DNA from: an uncultured bacterium
Lineage (GTDB): Bacteria > Nitrospirota > Thermodesulfovibrionia > Thermodesulfovibrionales > Dissulfurispiraceae
Direction: 5' to 3'
Length of the DNA: 37,783 nucleotides
NCBI GenBank assembly: GCA_937960465.1
Contig: CALGPO010000020.1
Span: 1-37,783, forward strand
Below are positions 1 through 9,748 of the stretch, piece after piece (position 1 is the stretch's first letter; the number at the start of each line of letters is the position of its first letter). The position numbers and the translations under genes are program-made. A model generated the notes under the pieces. That model saw only the letters and a program-made list of their open reading frames with translations, did no database searches and was not told where the DNA came from.

Positions 1-279
1 TTCTCTCCACAGGACTTGCTTATGCATCTAACAGAAATCAAGAAGGTGAAGATCAATGATTCATGGCATACATCTGAGATAACGAGCAAGACACAGAAAC
101 TTATGGAAAAATTGAACATACATATTACGCAAATCGGGCGGAGTTACGGATTTAACAGAGGGTTGAATCCAATGCTGAATACGATATGGTGGTATGAGAA
201 TCTTATAAGGTGTCGCAGGCAAAGTCTTTTACGCATGTTAGTCCTTGCTGTAACCTGTGATTTTATGCAACTGTAAGGT
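1..279 (+). mobile_element. 3' end of an insertion sequence (transposase C-terminus plus terminal inverted repeat)
   Basis: An open frame runs from base 1 to a stop at 274-276 without a start of its own, so the window begins inside a gene. The first ~50 residues (hydrophilic, LTEIKKVKI and a SKTQKLMEKL helix) resemble the C-terminal tail of DDE transposases of the IS4/IS1634 type; this is a family impression, not an alignment. Bases ~150-279 are the reverse complement of the first ~127 bp of the two 217-bp MITE copies at 19396 and 37560, ending in TAAGGT. The frame runs through this terminal repeat and stops inside it. The element therefore looks like the autonomous relative of those MITEs. 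The end abuts, and overlaps by one base of the stop codon, the oxidoreductase gene on the opposite strand. Confidence 0.55.
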
Positions 280-1119
280 TTATTTGAGAATGGATTGCTC
301 TTTTATTTCTTTGTACGAAAAAACAGGGCCATCTGTGCAGATGTATTGGGGGCCTATATAGCAATGGCCACATTTGCCGACGCCACATTTCATGTGTGCC
401 TCGAGGGTAGTAATTATTCTTTCGTCAGGCATACCCAGGAAAAAGAGGTCTCTCATGGCAGCCTTTATCATCACATCGGGTCCACATATATAGGCAACAG
501 CCTCTTTAAAGTCTGTACGCACCTCGGGCCAGAGACCTGTTACGAGACCGACATTGCCTTTCCAGTTGTCATTTCCTTTATCCACGGTCAAGGCCACCGC
601 TATTCCGCTCTCTTCCCATTCTTCCACTTCATCTCTGAATATAATCTCATCTGGTGTTCTTGAGCCGTAAAGGAGGGTTACTTTACCGGCCTTGCGGTGA
701 TTTTTTATAAACTGCTGTATGAGTGGTCTTAGGGGTGCAATGCCGATTCCGCCCGCGACTAATATTACATCCCTTCCCTTTGATATATCTATGGGAAAGC
801 CATTTCCATATGGCCCCCTCAATCCGATCGATTGGCCTGTTTTTAAGGAATGTATTGCAGAGGTTACAATACCTGTTTTCCTGATGCATAACTCTATTGT
901 CCCATTTTTTTCAGGCAGGGATGCCACGGATATTGGGACTTCTCCGGCTCCCCAGACAGATAACATAAAGAACTGACCTGGCACATAATCAATAGGGGTT
1001 TCTGTTTTTATCTTGAAGAGTCTAACATCACCTGTGAGTTGTGTAATTTCCTCTATTTTGCCATTCAGGGGTATGTATATATTCGCATTCGTCTTGTTAT
1101 TCTTCAGATTATTTTTCAT
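280..1119 (-). CDS. FAD/NAD(P)-binding oxidoreductase, hydrogenase/sulfite-reductase gamma-subunit type (HydG/AsrB-like)
   Basis: A 279-residue ferredoxin-NADP reductase-type flavoprotein. An N-terminal FAD-binding barrel is followed by an NAD(P)-binding domain with GGIGIAPLRPL and a CGP motif. The C-terminus carries a [2Fe-2S] cluster motif: C245, C250, C253, C261 (C-x4-C-x2-C-x7-C). This is the architecture of the gamma subunit of sulfhydrogenases and anaerobic sulfite reductase B, which move electrons between NAD(P)H and iron-sulfur partners. Its start overlaps the upstream iron-sulfur gene by 4 bases, and that gene overlaps the formate dehydrogenase gene in the same way, so it probably acts as the diaphorase module of an NAD(P)-linked formate dehydrogenase. 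The last base of its stop codon is the first base of the IS end, so the insertion sits exactly at the 3' end; the protein still has normal length. Confidence 0.85.
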   Translation of the reverse strand: MKNNLKNNKTNANIYIPLNGKIEEITQLTGDVRLFKIKTETPIDYVPGQFFMLSVWGAGEVPISVASLPEKNGTIELCIRKTGIVTSAIHSLKTGQSIGLRGPYGNGFPIDISKGRDVILVAGGIGIAPLRPLIQQFIKNHRKAGKVTLLYGSRTPDEIIFRDEVEEWEESGIAVALTVDKGNDNWKGNVGLVTGLWPEVRTDFKEAVAYICGPDVMIKAAMRDLFFLGMPDERIITTLEAHMKCGVGKCGHCYIGPQYICTDGPVFSYKEIKEQSILK

Positions 1120-2171
1120 TTCTCTTCCTCGCTAATGGCAAGACCTTTAAGCTTTGTTGCAATGGATGCCATATCGATCTTTCCTGGGCATGTTATGGTG
1201 CATCTTCCGCACCCGACACACCCGAAACCGCCCAGCGTTTCCGGATAATGGATCAGCTTGTGATAATACCACCTCTTTGTCCTTTTAACCATCATTTCAT
1301 TGGGCAGAATACCTCCAGCCATGCGTGTAAATCCCTTGAACATGCATGCATCCCACAGCCTTATCCTTTCAGTTCCTTCAGAATATGCCCTGTCTGTAAC
1401 AGTAAAGCAAGTACAAAGGGGGCAGTTGTATACACAACCCCCGCATTCAAAGCACCTGTCGGCAACCCACTGCCAGAAGTCGTCTTTAACTTTTTCCTCA
1501 AGGATCATCTGCCTTATTCCTTTAAGGTTTATTCTTTTGTGGAATCGTGCCTTTGAACTCAGAAAGACCTCATATTGGTCTTCATAATCCGTTTTCTGCG
1601 GCCTTCTGAAAAGAAAGGACATTGCCTTTACTGTTTTAGCGCCTTCGGGAGAGCCTATTTGTACAAAATACCTGTCTCCGAGGTCTGTTATCTGTATGTC
1701 AAATCCTTTTTCAAGATAAGGTCCTGTCCCGAGTCCAATGCAGAAGCATGTGGGGTCAGGATCTTTGCATACAATAGATATAAAGAGGGTATTCCTTCTT
1801 CTTTCTGCATAATAAGAGTCTTTATGGCCTTTGAGATAGAATCTATCCAAGAGACCCAATGCAGAAATATCACATGACCTTACGCCGAATATGACCCTTC
1901 TGGTTTTTTCTGATAGGTCTGTTATCTCTTGATATTTGACGTTTGACGCTTGGCGTATTCTGAGCATAGGTTCGTATTGAGGAAAGATAAACTCCTTTGG
2001 AGATGGCAGAGATGCAGGACAGTCAAGGACAAGTTCATGTATCTTATCAACACTTTTAAAGACGATATCATTGCCGCCGTTCATCAGAGGACCGATAAGC
2101 TCCCTCTTCTTCCTGATCTGTCTGAGCCAATAGGAGAGGTTGTTTTTGTCAAGGATTAACTCTTTTTTCAT
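1116..2171 (-). CDS. 4Fe-4S dicluster protein, hydrogenase/sulfite-reductase beta-subunit type (HydB/AsrA-like)
   Basis: A 351-residue electron-transfer protein with two [4Fe-4S] sites near the C-terminus: a CxxCxxCxxxC motif near residue 240 (CFECGGCVYNC, followed by PLC) and C318/C321/C324/C328 (CVGCGRCTITC). The N-terminal ~230 residues match the beta subunits of sulfhydrogenases and anaerobic sulfite reductase A, which link a catalytic subunit to the flavin diaphorase. Translation is coupled on both sides by 4-base ATGA overlaps with the formate dehydrogenase gene upstream and the flavoprotein gene downstream. The family assignment is firm. That its partner is formate dehydrogenase rather than hydrogenase is inferred from the operon. 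Confidence 0.85.
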   Translation of the reverse strand: MKKELILDKNNLSYWLRQIRKKRELIGPLMNGGNDIVFKSVDKIHELVLDCPASLPSPKEFIFPQYEPMLRIRQASNVKYQEITDLSEKTRRVIFGVRSCDISALGLLDRFYLKGHKDSYYAERRRNTLFISIVCKDPDPTCFCIGLGTGPYLEKGFDIQITDLGDRYFVQIGSPEGAKTVKAMSFLFRRPQKTDYEDQYEVFLSSKARFHKRINLKGIRQMILEEKVKDDFWQWVADRCFECGGCVYNCPLCTCFTVTDRAYSEGTERIRLWDACMFKGFTRMAGGILPNEMMVKRTKRWYYHKLIHYPETLGGFGCVGCGRCTITCPGKIDMASIATKLKGLAISEEEK

Positions 2172-4258
2172 GTAATCCTCAGAGCCTCAAGGTCGACTGA
2201 AGGGATTCTTCTGACCTTCTTGGGTTTGGCAAGAGGCTCAATCCTCACAGCGCAAACCTTGTATTCAGGTATTTTTGCTCCGGGGTCTGTTGCAGGATTC
2301 GTGAGGATATTTGCTGCAGCCTCTCTAAAATGGAATGGAATAAAGACAATACCTTCAGGCGTTCTATTTGTAACATATGCCTTAAGCTCGATTTCGCCCC
2401 TCCTTGAACTCACCTTGACCATAGACCTGTTCTTTATCCCCAGTCTTTCAGCATCCTCGGGATTTATCTCTACAAAGGATTCGGGTTCTTCTCTTTCAAG
2501 TACAGCAGTCCTTCTGCACATGGTTGCAGTGTGATAACGGAAATAGATGCGTCCTGTTGTAAGCAGGAATGGATATTCACTGTCAGGAGGCTCATCAGGA
2601 GGAACAAAATCAACTGTGATAAATGTGCCGAGCCCCCTTGCAAACTTCTTTCTATGAAGATACGGTGTTCCTGAATGGTTTATGTTATGACACGGCCATT
2701 GCAGGCCGAATCCTTCCTGTAGTCTGTGATGTAATATTCCGCCGTAGGAGGGTGTGAGAATGGCGATCTCTTCCATTATCTCGTAAGTCCCTCTGTAATT
2801 CATCTCATACCCCATGCTGTTTGAGAGTTCGCAGATAATCTCCCAATCGGGTTTTGATTCTCCTATTGGCTCGATGGCCTTTCTGAGAAGCTGAACCCTT
2901 CTCTCTGTATTTGTGAATGTCCCGTCCTTTTCTGCATAGGATGACGCCGGAAGTATCACATCCGCATATTCCGATGTTTCATTAGGGAATATATCCTGAA
3001 CAACCAGGAATTCGAGCCTTTCCAAAGCCTCCTTTACATGATTGAGGTCGGGGTCAGAAAGCAGAGGATTTTCTCCCATTATATACATTGCCTTCAGGCT
3101 GCTGTCATATGCCTTTTCTATCATGTCCGTCAATGTGAGACCGGGACTTTCAGGGAGTTTTCTTCTCCATGCCATCTCGAACTTCTTTCTTGCCTTCGGG
3201 TCTGTTACTGTCTGGTAGCCTGAATAAACATTGGGCAGCCCTCCCATATCGCACGCGCCCTGGACATTGTTCTGTCCCCTCAGAGGGTTGAGTCCTGACA
3301 TGGGAAGTCCTATGTGTCCTGTGAGCATGACAAGATTGGCGCATGCCCTTACATTATCAATGCCTGTTATATGCTGTGTAATACCCATGGCATAAAAGAG
3401 CATGGAGCGTTTTTCCATGGCATATATTCTTGCAACTCTCCTTATATCGTTGGCCTTAACGCCTGTAATCCCTTCAACGACATCAGGAGAATATCGCCTC
3501 AGAACCTCTTCGAATGTATCGAAGTTCTCTGTCCTTCTCCTCACAAAATCTGTATCCACGAGGCCTTCATTCACTATGGAATTCATTATACCCATAAGAA
3601 GGGCTACATCTGTGCCGCTTTTCTGTCTGATGTGTATGTGTGCAAACTCTGCTATTTTTGTCCTTCTCGGGTCTGCCACTATTAATATTGCGCCTCTGTC
3701 AACAGCCTCAAGCATGTGCATTCCTATCATAGGATGCTGTTCTGTTGTGTTTGAACCGATGACAAAGAGGACCTTTGCATCGGTAATCTCGCTTATGGAA
3801 TTTGTCATGGCGCCTGAGCCGAATGCTGCTGCAAGTCCTCCCACTGTTGATGAATGGCAGAGCCTCGCACAGTGGTCTATATTGTTTGTTCCAAGAACTG
3901 CCCTTGCGAACTTCATCATAAGGTAATTCTCTTCATTTGTGCACTTTGCAGAACTGAGGATGCCTATGGAGTCAGGGCCGTGTTTTCTTTTTATTTCATC
4001 AAGGCGTGCTGCTACGAGAGTTAATGCCTCATTCCATGTTGATCTTTTCAGTTCCCCGTTCTGCCTTATCATCGGATATTTCAGCCTGTCTGGGTGGGCA
4101 ACAAATTCATAGGCGTTCCAGCCCTTTACGCACAGGCTTCCATTATTTACAGGATGGGATCTGCTTGGAGATACACCTACGATCTTTCCGTTTTCTACAT
4201 GGAGATACAGGCCGCATCCGCATCCGCAATATGGGCAGACTGTAAGAACCTTGTTCAT
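2168..4258 (-). CDS. fdhA: Formate dehydrogenase alpha subunit, Mo/W-bis-MGD, cysteine type
   Basis: A 696-residue molybdopterin oxidoreductase. The N-terminal [4Fe-4S] site is C8, C11, C15 and C43. Cys134 in CARLCHSSTV is at the position of the catalytic selenocysteine of E. coli FdhF, so this is the Cys form and no recoding is needed. The following His is the conserved catalytic histidine. The C-terminal ~110 residues form the usual molydopterin dinucleotide-binding barrel. It should oxidise formate to CO2 (or the reverse) in the cytoplasm: there is no Tat signal and no N-terminal [2Fe-2S] extension. It is first in a three-gene operon with the two electron-transfer subunits. A GGGAG ribosome site lies ~11 bases before the ATG. 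Other members of the superfamily (e.g. assimilatory nitrate reductase) are less likely given the CARxCHSxTV context. Confidence 0.85.
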   Translation of the reverse strand: MNKVLTVCPYCGCGCGLYLHVENGKIVGVSPSRSHPVNNGSLCVKGWNAYEFVAHPDRLKYPMIRQNGELKRSTWNEALTLVAARLDEIKRKHGPDSIGILSSAKCTNEENYLMMKFARAVLGTNNIDHCARLCHSSTVGGLAAAFGSGAMTNSISEITDAKVLFVIGSNTTEQHPMIGMHMLEAVDRGAILIVADPRRTKIAEFAHIHIRQKSGTDVALLMGIMNSIVNEGLVDTDFVRRRTENFDTFEEVLRRYSPDVVEGITGVKANDIRRVARIYAMEKRSMLFYAMGITQHITGIDNVRACANLVMLTGHIGLPMSGLNPLRGQNNVQGACDMGGLPNVYSGYQTVTDPKARKKFEMAWRRKLPESPGLTLTDMIEKAYDSSLKAMYIMGENPLLSDPDLNHVKEALERLEFLVVQDIFPNETSEYADVILPASSYAEKDGTFTNTERRVQLLRKAIEPIGESKPDWEIICELSNSMGYEMNYRGTYEIMEEIAILTPSYGGILHHRLQEGFGLQWPCHNINHSGTPYLHRKKFARGLGTFITVDFVPPDEPPDSEYPFLLTTGRIYFRYHTATMCRRTAVLEREEPESFVEINPEDAERLGIKNRSMVKVSSRRGEIELKAYVTNRTPEGIVFIPFHFREAAANILTNPATDPGAKIPEYKVCAVRIEPLAKPKKVRRIPSVDLEALRIT

Positions 4259-4335
4259 TACATTGCTACTCCCTATGTATGATCGAATATCTGATTCATC
4301 ACAGATTCCTCTATTTCAGCACCTACCGTAGGTGA

Positions 4336-4402
4336 ACCTTACAGTTGCATAAAATCATAGGTTACAGCAAGGACTAACATGCGTAAAAGACTTTATTAAG
4401 GT
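4336..4402 (+). repeat. 67-bp mini element with ACCTTA...TAAGGT ends
   Basis: Matches the left ~60 bp of the 217-bp MITEs (ACCTTACAGTTGCATAAAA through GCGTAAAAGACTTT) with only a few changes and then ends directly in TAAGGT, the other terminus. It looks like a MITE that has lost everything between its left arm and right tip. GA occurs on both sides (GTGA before, GAAC after), consistent with a 2-bp target duplication, as is CA around the copy at 19396. It lies in the 206-bp gap between fdhA and gyrA; I see no gene in that gap. Confidence 0.7.
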
Positions 4403-4464
4403 GAACTCTCTTGCCTTCTTATAAGACTCCACGAATATGAGGGACTGTATTGCTTCATTACTTG

Positions 4465-6879
4465 TTATTCCTCTTCCACCACTCTTCCGATGCTCACAAT
4501 CCTGTCATCTGCCTCCAGGTCCATGAGCTTTACCCCCTGGGTATTTCTGCCCTGAACAGAGATGCTGTTAGCCTTTGTCCTTATCAATTTCCCTGAATTC
4601 GTTATCAGAACTATTTCGTCTTCGTCCTTTACCTGAAGGAGTCCTACTGCATTGCCGCCCCTTTCTGTGAGTTTTATTGATATGACTCCTTTTCCGCCTC
4701 TGCCGTGAACAGGATACTCTTCGGTCTTAGTCCTTTTTCCGAGACCTTTCTCTGTGACCGTCAACAGGCTCGTGTTTTCCTCAATAACATCTGCAGACAC
4801 CACCTCGTCTCCCTCTGAAAGCCTTATTCCTATAACACCCCTTGCTGTTCTTCCCACATCCCTGACATCCTCTTCCTTAAATCTTGCAGCAAGCCCGCTC
4901 TTTGTGCCTATGATCAAATCATTTTTGCCGGTTGTCCTCTTAACAGCAATAAGCTCATCTCCATTATCGAGGCTAACTGCTATTATTCCCTTACTCCTCG
5001 GATTGCTGTATTCATCGAGTGCTGTTTTCTTAACGATGCCCTTCTTTGTGAACATCACGAGGAATCCTTCCTTGAAGTCCTTAACATTTAAAGCTATGGT
5101 TATTCTCTCTCCCTCTGTCAGAGGCAGCAGATTGACAAGGGCCTTGCCTTTTGCTGTCCTTCCTGCCTCGGGTATTTCATATATTTTTTTCCAGTATAGC
5201 CTTCCTAAATTACTGAAAAAAAGCATGTAGTCATGTGTGGAGCCTATGAAGAGCTGTTCCACATAATCCTCTTCCCTTGTCTCCATGCCGGTTAATCCCT
5301 TTCCACCGCGACGCTGGCTTCTATAAATAGAAAGCGGATTCCTCTTTATATAGCCGTTGTGCGAAAGGGTGATGACCATATCCTCTTCTGTGATGAGGTC
5401 TTCTATGGTCAACTCTGCAGTCTCTGCTACAATCTCTGTCTTTCTTTCGTCCCCGTATTTATTCTTAATCTCTACAAGCTCATCCTTTATAATCTTTGAA
5501 ACGAGCTTCTCGCTCCCTAAAATCTCCTTTAATCTCTCTATCTCCTTCAGTGTATCCTCATAGTCCTTTACGATCTTGTCCCTTTCAAGGCCTGTCAGTC
5601 TCTGGAGTTTCATATCCAGTATTGCCTGTGCCTGGACCTCTGTCAATGGATACTTTGTCATCAATCCGTTTCTTGCCTCTTCCGGGTTCTTTGAATTTCT
5701 TATGAGTGTTATGATCTCATCGAGATGGTCAAGGGCTATTTTTAGTCCTTCGAGGATATGTGCCCTTTCTTCTGCCTTTCTTAATTCAAACCTTGTCCTG
5801 CGTAATATGACATCCCTTCTGTGGTGCAAGAAGTGTCCGAGCATACGTTTAAGGTTGAGTATGCGCGGCTGTCCATTAACAAGAGCTAACATGATGATCC
5901 CGAATGTGGACTCCATCTGAGTATGTTTGTAGAGGTTATTCAAGATTACCTGCGGAACCTCGGCGCGTTTTAATTCAAGGACTATCCTTATTCCGTCCCT
6001 GTCTGATTCATCCCTTATGTCGGATATCCCTTCTATGCGCTTTTCACGGACAAGCTCTGCTATTTTTTCTATGAGCCTTGCCTTATTGACCTGATACGGA
6101 AGTTCGGAGATTACTATGCTGTCTCCGCCTTTTGCTTCCCTCTCAATCCGTGCCTTTGCCCTGACCTTTATCAATCCCCTGCCGTGAGTGTAGGCCTCGA
6201 CTATCCCCCCTGTCCCGTAAATCATTGCACCTGTAGGAAAGTCAGGGCCTTTGATTACAGTCATCAAGTCATTGATTGTAGTATCTGGATTTTCGAGGAG
6301 CATTATCAGACCATCTACAATCTCTCCAAGATTGTGGGGAGGTATGTTTGTGGCCATTCCAACAGCTATTCCGGCAGAGCCGTTTATGAGGAGGTTCGGA
6401 ATCCTTGTTGGCAGGACAACAGGCTCCTCTGTTGTCTCATCGAAATTAGGGGTGAAATCTACTGTTTCTTTGTCTATATCAGCCAGCAGCTCTTCTGCTA
6501 TCTTTGCGAGCCTTGCCTCTGTGTACCTGTATGCAGCAGCAGGATCGCCGTCAATCGAGCCGAAATTCCCCTGTCCATCTACAAGCGGGTATCTCATGTT
6601 AAAGTCCTGTGCGAGCCTTACAAGTGCATCATAAACTGCTGTATCGCCGTGTGGATGGTATTTTTTAAGGACTTCACCAACAACACCTGCGCATTTCGAA
6701 TACTTCTTGCCTGCAAGAAGCCCCTCCCTGAACATGGCATAGAGTATCCTCCTCTGCACAGGCTTGAGCCCGTCTCTTATCTCAGGCAATGCCCTTCCAA
6801 TGATTACGCTCATGGCGTAATCGAGGTAGCTGGACTTCATCTCTTCTTCTATGCTTATGAATGTATTTTGTGGTGTCAT
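4465..6879 (-). CDS. gyrA: DNA gyrase subunit A
   Basis: 804 residues, normal for GyrA. The N-terminal breakage-reunion domain has the catalytic tyrosine Y119 in [11 protein letters not shown]. The quinolone-determining region reads [10 protein letters not shown], with Thr80 and Asp84 at the E. coli Ser83 and Asp87 positions; Thr is a natural residue there in many species. The C-terminal beta-pinwheel contains the GyrA-box QRRGGKG starting at Q522, which separates it from ParC. It introduces negative supercoils with GyrB, which is not in the window. It stands alone between the formate dehydrogenase operon and the transglutaminase operon. No clear terminator is visible in the 206 bp downstream. 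Confidence 0.97.
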   Translation of the reverse strand: MTPQNTFISIEEEMKSSYLDYAMSVIIGRALPEIRDGLKPVQRRILYAMFREGLLAGKKYSKCAGVVGEVLKKYHPHGDTAVYDALVRLAQDFNMRYPLVDGQGNFGSIDGDPAAAYRYTEARLAKIAEELLADIDKETVDFTPNFDETTEEPVVLPTRIPNLLINGSAGIAVGMATNIPPHNLGEIVDGLIMLLENPDTTINDLMTVIKGPDFPTGAMIYGTGGIVEAYTHGRGLIKVRAKARIEREAKGGDSIVISELPYQVNKARLIEKIAELVREKRIEGISDIRDESDRDGIRIVLELKRAEVPQVILNNLYKHTQMESTFGIIMLALVNGQPRILNLKRMLGHFLHHRRDVILRRTRFELRKAEERAHILEGLKIALDHLDEIITLIRNSKNPEEARNGLMTKYPLTEVQAQAILDMKLQRLTGLERDKIVKDYEDTLKEIERLKEILGSEKLVSKIIKDELVEIKNKYGDERKTEIVAETAELTIEDLITEEDMVITLSHNGYIKRNPLSIYRSQRRGGKGLTGMETREEDYVEQLFIGSTHDYMLFFSNLGRLYWKKIYEIPEAGRTAKGKALVNLLPLTEGERITIALNVKDFKEGFLVMFTKKGIVKKTALDEYSNPRSKGIIAVSLDNGDELIAVKRTTGKNDLIIGTKSGLAARFKEEDVRDVGRTARGVIGIRLSEGDEVVSADVIEENTSLLTVTEKGLGKRTKTEEYPVHGRGGKGVISIKLTERGGNAVGLLQVKDEDEIVLITNSGKLIRTKANSISVQGRNTQGVKLMDLEADDRIVSIGRVVEEE

Positions 6880-6966
6880 AAGGAATATACCTCTCTTTTT
6901 GGTAAATTGAGCAATTTTGCCCTGAAAATATATAAAACCTGCCTAACTTAGGTTTTTATAAGCCTA

Positions 6967-8892
6967 TTATTTTAACATACTTTTCAGTCTCTTTATTTCC
7001 TCTTTTGTAAATTTTCTGTCTTTGTAATAATGCCTCTCGAACTCTTCCACAAACCTGTGTGCCGACTGTTTCAAATCCTCTTCCCTCATGCCTGCAACAA
7101 ACTCCTCAAGCCCCTCGGATTTTCCTTTCTTGTAGCCATGTCTTTCCATCTTCTTCAGAAAAAGGGCAATCAGCCTTTCTTCCTCTGTTTTCCTGCCGGA
7201 AATGAGGACATAGAGCATGAATACAGATAGAGACAAAACAGCCGGGATAACAAGATACTTTATGAGTTTTTCTTTATTTATGAATAGTTTGATTTCGGGC
7301 TTTCTTATGCCTGACTGTATTTTATGGAACAGGGATAACTGCTTCTCAAAGTCATAGCTTATTACAAAGGCGTTCCAGTAATAATTGATTGTGTCCAGAA
7401 CAAGCCTTATCTTAAACAGGAGATCTCTTTTATGGGGAGATACAAAGCCTTCGATGGATGCTGGAGTAGGATCTAATCTTATCCAGCCTTTATCTGTATA
7501 CGCCTCAACCCATACATGGGCGTTTTTCTGGGGCACGAGATAATATTTGCCCATGTCGTTGTAGTATCCGCCTCTGTAACCTCCTACAAGCCGCGCAGGT
7601 ATTCCAGCAGCCCTGAGCATAACGGCCATAGCAGAAGCGAAATATTCGCAGTTGCCGTACTTGTATTTAAAAAGAAAGTCCTCAAGAGGGGTCTTTGATA
7701 CCGGAAGGTTTTGGAGGGAGTACTTGTAATTTCCTCTGCTTAAGAAATTCAAAATAGCAATTGGTATTTGATCATCTGATTCGGCTTTGGACGCCGTTTC
7801 TTTTGATAATTTCACTATCTCCGGGGATATGTCTTCAGGCAACTGCAGGTAATTGTCTCTATTTATACTTTCTTCTGTTATCGCGTACGACATAACGGAT
7901 ACCGCTTCGTACCGTATTCTCCTGTCGATTGTTTTGGCCGTTGTGAAGGTAAGGTCGCCGTGTTTTTTTAAGTTCTTGAGCGCGATGGAATAAGGCTTGT
8001 CCAGAGCAAAGATATAAATATTTTCATATGGTTCGAGATAAACGGTCTGCGTTATCTTTCTGCCCGTTATATTTAACTGATATTCTCCTGAAATCTCTTC
8101 TTCTGATCGTCTCCATGATGTGCCGTCGAAATAATCGAGGACAATGCCACGCCAGTAGAGGTATCTTTCATCGATCTTTTCCATGTGAGCCCTGAATATG
8201 GCGGTTGAATCCTCCTGAATGTCTGACACTGAACCAAGCCTTACATTATCCGTAAATCCTGTCTTTGCCTTTTCTGCCCTGTTCAAAAAGTTAAGGAATG
8301 GGTAACTCGTCCTCGGAAGTGTTACGAAGAGAAATAGGGTCATAGGCATAGATATTAATGGTATGAGCAGTGATTTCAAAACTATCTTTAATATTGTGTC
8401 TTTTGGCAATTCTAAATCTGGTTCCTGAGAGTAGTAAGTAAGCAACACTATGGATACCGTTAACAAGAAAATCATGATTAAGAAATATATGGAGAATTTT
8501 ATATCTATTGTGAGCAGGGCAGATCCCGAAAGCAGAAACAGTGATATTAGATATACCTGCATATAGTCCCTGAATCGCTTTTCTTCTAAGAATTTGATGC
8601 TCAGGAGTATTAATAATCCCTCCACTGCAGGGACAATGAGGTTGTCGAGATTTAATCTGAAGAGTGATAGTAATATCACTGATAGTGCTGTTAAGTTTAA
8701 AAACCACCTCGGCATGTGGAAGCTCTTTTTGTAGTCAAAACAAATGGCTAAAAAACTGAGGGCTACGAATATTGAGGAATAGATGAAACTTATGTGTTTA
8801 AAGACAGATAGGAATCCTATAAGTCCGATAATATAGGTTATTATTTTTACGCTGTATTCGATTTTTATATTAGGACTAATTTTCAGCACCAT
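6967..8892 (-). CDS. Membrane transglutaminase-like protein (TgpA/DUF3488 family)
   Basis: 641 residues. The first ~190 residues hold about six hydrophobic membrane helices (DUF3488/TgpA N-terminal region). A periplasmic transglutaminase-like core follows with an intact triad: C415 in GNCEYFAS, H459 in NAHVWVEA and D474 in RLDPTP. A further membrane helix lies near residues 548-568, and a charged cytoplasmic tail (DUF4129-like) ends the protein. The ATG overlaps the end of the DUF58 gene by 17 bases. MoxR, DUF58 and TgpA form a widespread conserved trio whose role (envelope or protein-complex maturation) is poorly defined; the substrate cannot be read from the sequence. Confidence 0.88.
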   Translation of the reverse strand: MVLKISPNIKIEYSVKIITYIIGLIGFLSVFKHISFIYSSIFVALSFLAICFDYKKSFHMPRWFLNLTALSVILLSLFRLNLDNLIVPAVEGLLILLSIKFLEEKRFRDYMQVYLISLFLLSGSALLTIDIKFSIYFLIMIFLLTVSIVLLTYYSQEPDLELPKDTILKIVLKSLLIPLISMPMTLFLFVTLPRTSYPFLNFLNRAEKAKTGFTDNVRLGSVSDIQEDSTAIFRAHMEKIDERYLYWRGIVLDYFDGTSWRRSEEEISGEYQLNITGRKITQTVYLEPYENIYIFALDKPYSIALKNLKKHGDLTFTTAKTIDRRIRYEAVSVMSYAITEESINRDNYLQLPEDISPEIVKLSKETASKAESDDQIPIAILNFLSRGNYKYSLQNLPVSKTPLEDFLFKYKYGNCEYFASAMAVMLRAAGIPARLVGGYRGGYYNDMGKYYLVPQKNAHVWVEAYTDKGWIRLDPTPASIEGFVSPHKRDLLFKIRLVLDTINYYWNAFVISYDFEKQLSLFHKIQSGIRKPEIKLFINKEKLIKYLVIPAVLSLSVFMLYVLISGRKTEEERLIALFLKKMERHGYKKGKSEGLEEFVAGMREEDLKQSAHRFVEEFERHYYKDRKFTKEEIKRLKSMLK

Positions 8893-9748
8893 ACAACGAT
8901 AGTTCCTTTAAAATAGTGATTTTATGGGCATTGGAAACATCAGGCTTATAGAACCTGTTGCCTATTTTCAGCCCCACTGGTATGTTCTTTTTCAATAATT
9001 GCAAGATGATATATGTGATGCACGAAATCCTCTCTTCTATGTTTTTTATTGTAATCCTTTCAAAATCGATTACAATAGGCTGAAATGCGAGTGATGAAAG
9101 CTCCTTTGTCTTTAATTCCCCTGTTTTTGCAGTTGCCTTCCAGTTGATATGTTTGAAAGGGTCTCCATGAATATACTCCCTGATTGATAATATCTCTGAT
9201 TCGAAACCTGCCTTATCCAGATGTCTCTCCCCCTTTGTTATCCTTTGCTTTTCAAAACTGCTCAGGAGTTCGCACCTTTTTGGCTCAGGGAAGACAATGA
9301 ATTTAAAAGGATTGTTAAGCCTCCTGCATCTTATGAAAAAATTAAAGGGGAATACAGAGCATATGTAGACATTTTTTATTTCATATTTCCCCCTCTCTTT
9401 AAAAGAGATGTTCATATATTTAATGGATTCGCTTTTTTTATCGACAAAAGGGAAAATGGTTTCATATGCTTCTGTTTTTATCTTTATCAAAAAGACAGGG
9501 AGAAAGCCCCTGTTGTTTTTAAGTTTTATTTTTAATGGGAATTCCTTATTTGCATAAATCTCCTGCGGATACTCCACTTCCATATTAATCTTTGATAAGT
9601 TTCTTTTGCCAAAGAACCCCGAGATGCCCATGAAACTGAGAAGTGCAGAGACTATGAGGTAAATGAGATTGTTCCCTGTATTTACTGCTGAGAAGCCCAG
9701 AAATAGGGTCAATGCGATGTAGATATAGCCAGCCTTCGTGATTTTAAT
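8876..9748 (-). CDS. DUF58 domain protein; likely start ATT at 9748
   Basis: A DUF58 (VWA-like) protein with one or two N-terminal membrane helices and the conserved block near the end with REYIHGDPFKHINWKATAKTG, the family signature. The only standard start is TTG at 9712, but that cuts into the first membrane helix and has no ribosome site. The frame stays open upstream and encodes IKITKAGYIYIA, which matches the usual DUF58 N-terminus. The first possible initiator is ATT at 9748, sharing a base with the TAA stop of the MoxR gene. I therefore extend the gene to 9748 (290 residues). It is cotranscribed with moxR and the transglutaminase gene. Confidence 0.75.
   Translation of the reverse strand: MKITKAGYIYIALTLFLGFSAVNTGNNLIYLIVSALLSFMGISGFFGKRNLSKINMEVEYPQEIYANKEFPLKIKLKNNRGFLPVFLIKIKTEAYETIFPFVDKKSESIKYMNISFKERGKYEIKNVYICSVFPFNFFIRCRRLNNPFKFIVFPEPKRCELLSSFEKQRITKGERHLDKAGFESEILSIREYIHGDPFKHINWKATAKTGELKTKELSSLAFQPIVIDFERITIKNIEERISCITYIILQLLKKNIPVGLKIGNRFYKPDVSNAHKITILKELSLYGAEN

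Noticed and set aside
1930-1960. TTTGACG-type repeat in the HydB-like gene (residues RQASNVKYQ)
   Set aside because: Only two or three short units; too little to separate from ordinary coding sequence.
4000-4260. Selenocysteine in the formate dehydrogenase
   Set aside because: The catalytic position is Cys134, the frame has no internal TGA, and no insertion element is needed.
6600-6660. Thr80 in GyrA as quinolone resistance
   Set aside because: Thr is a normal wild-type residue at the Ser83 position in many bacteria.
6184-6951. 255-codon plus-strand open frame opposite gyrA
   Set aside because: Antisense shadow of the well-conserved gyrA coding sequence with no ribosome site or family likeness.
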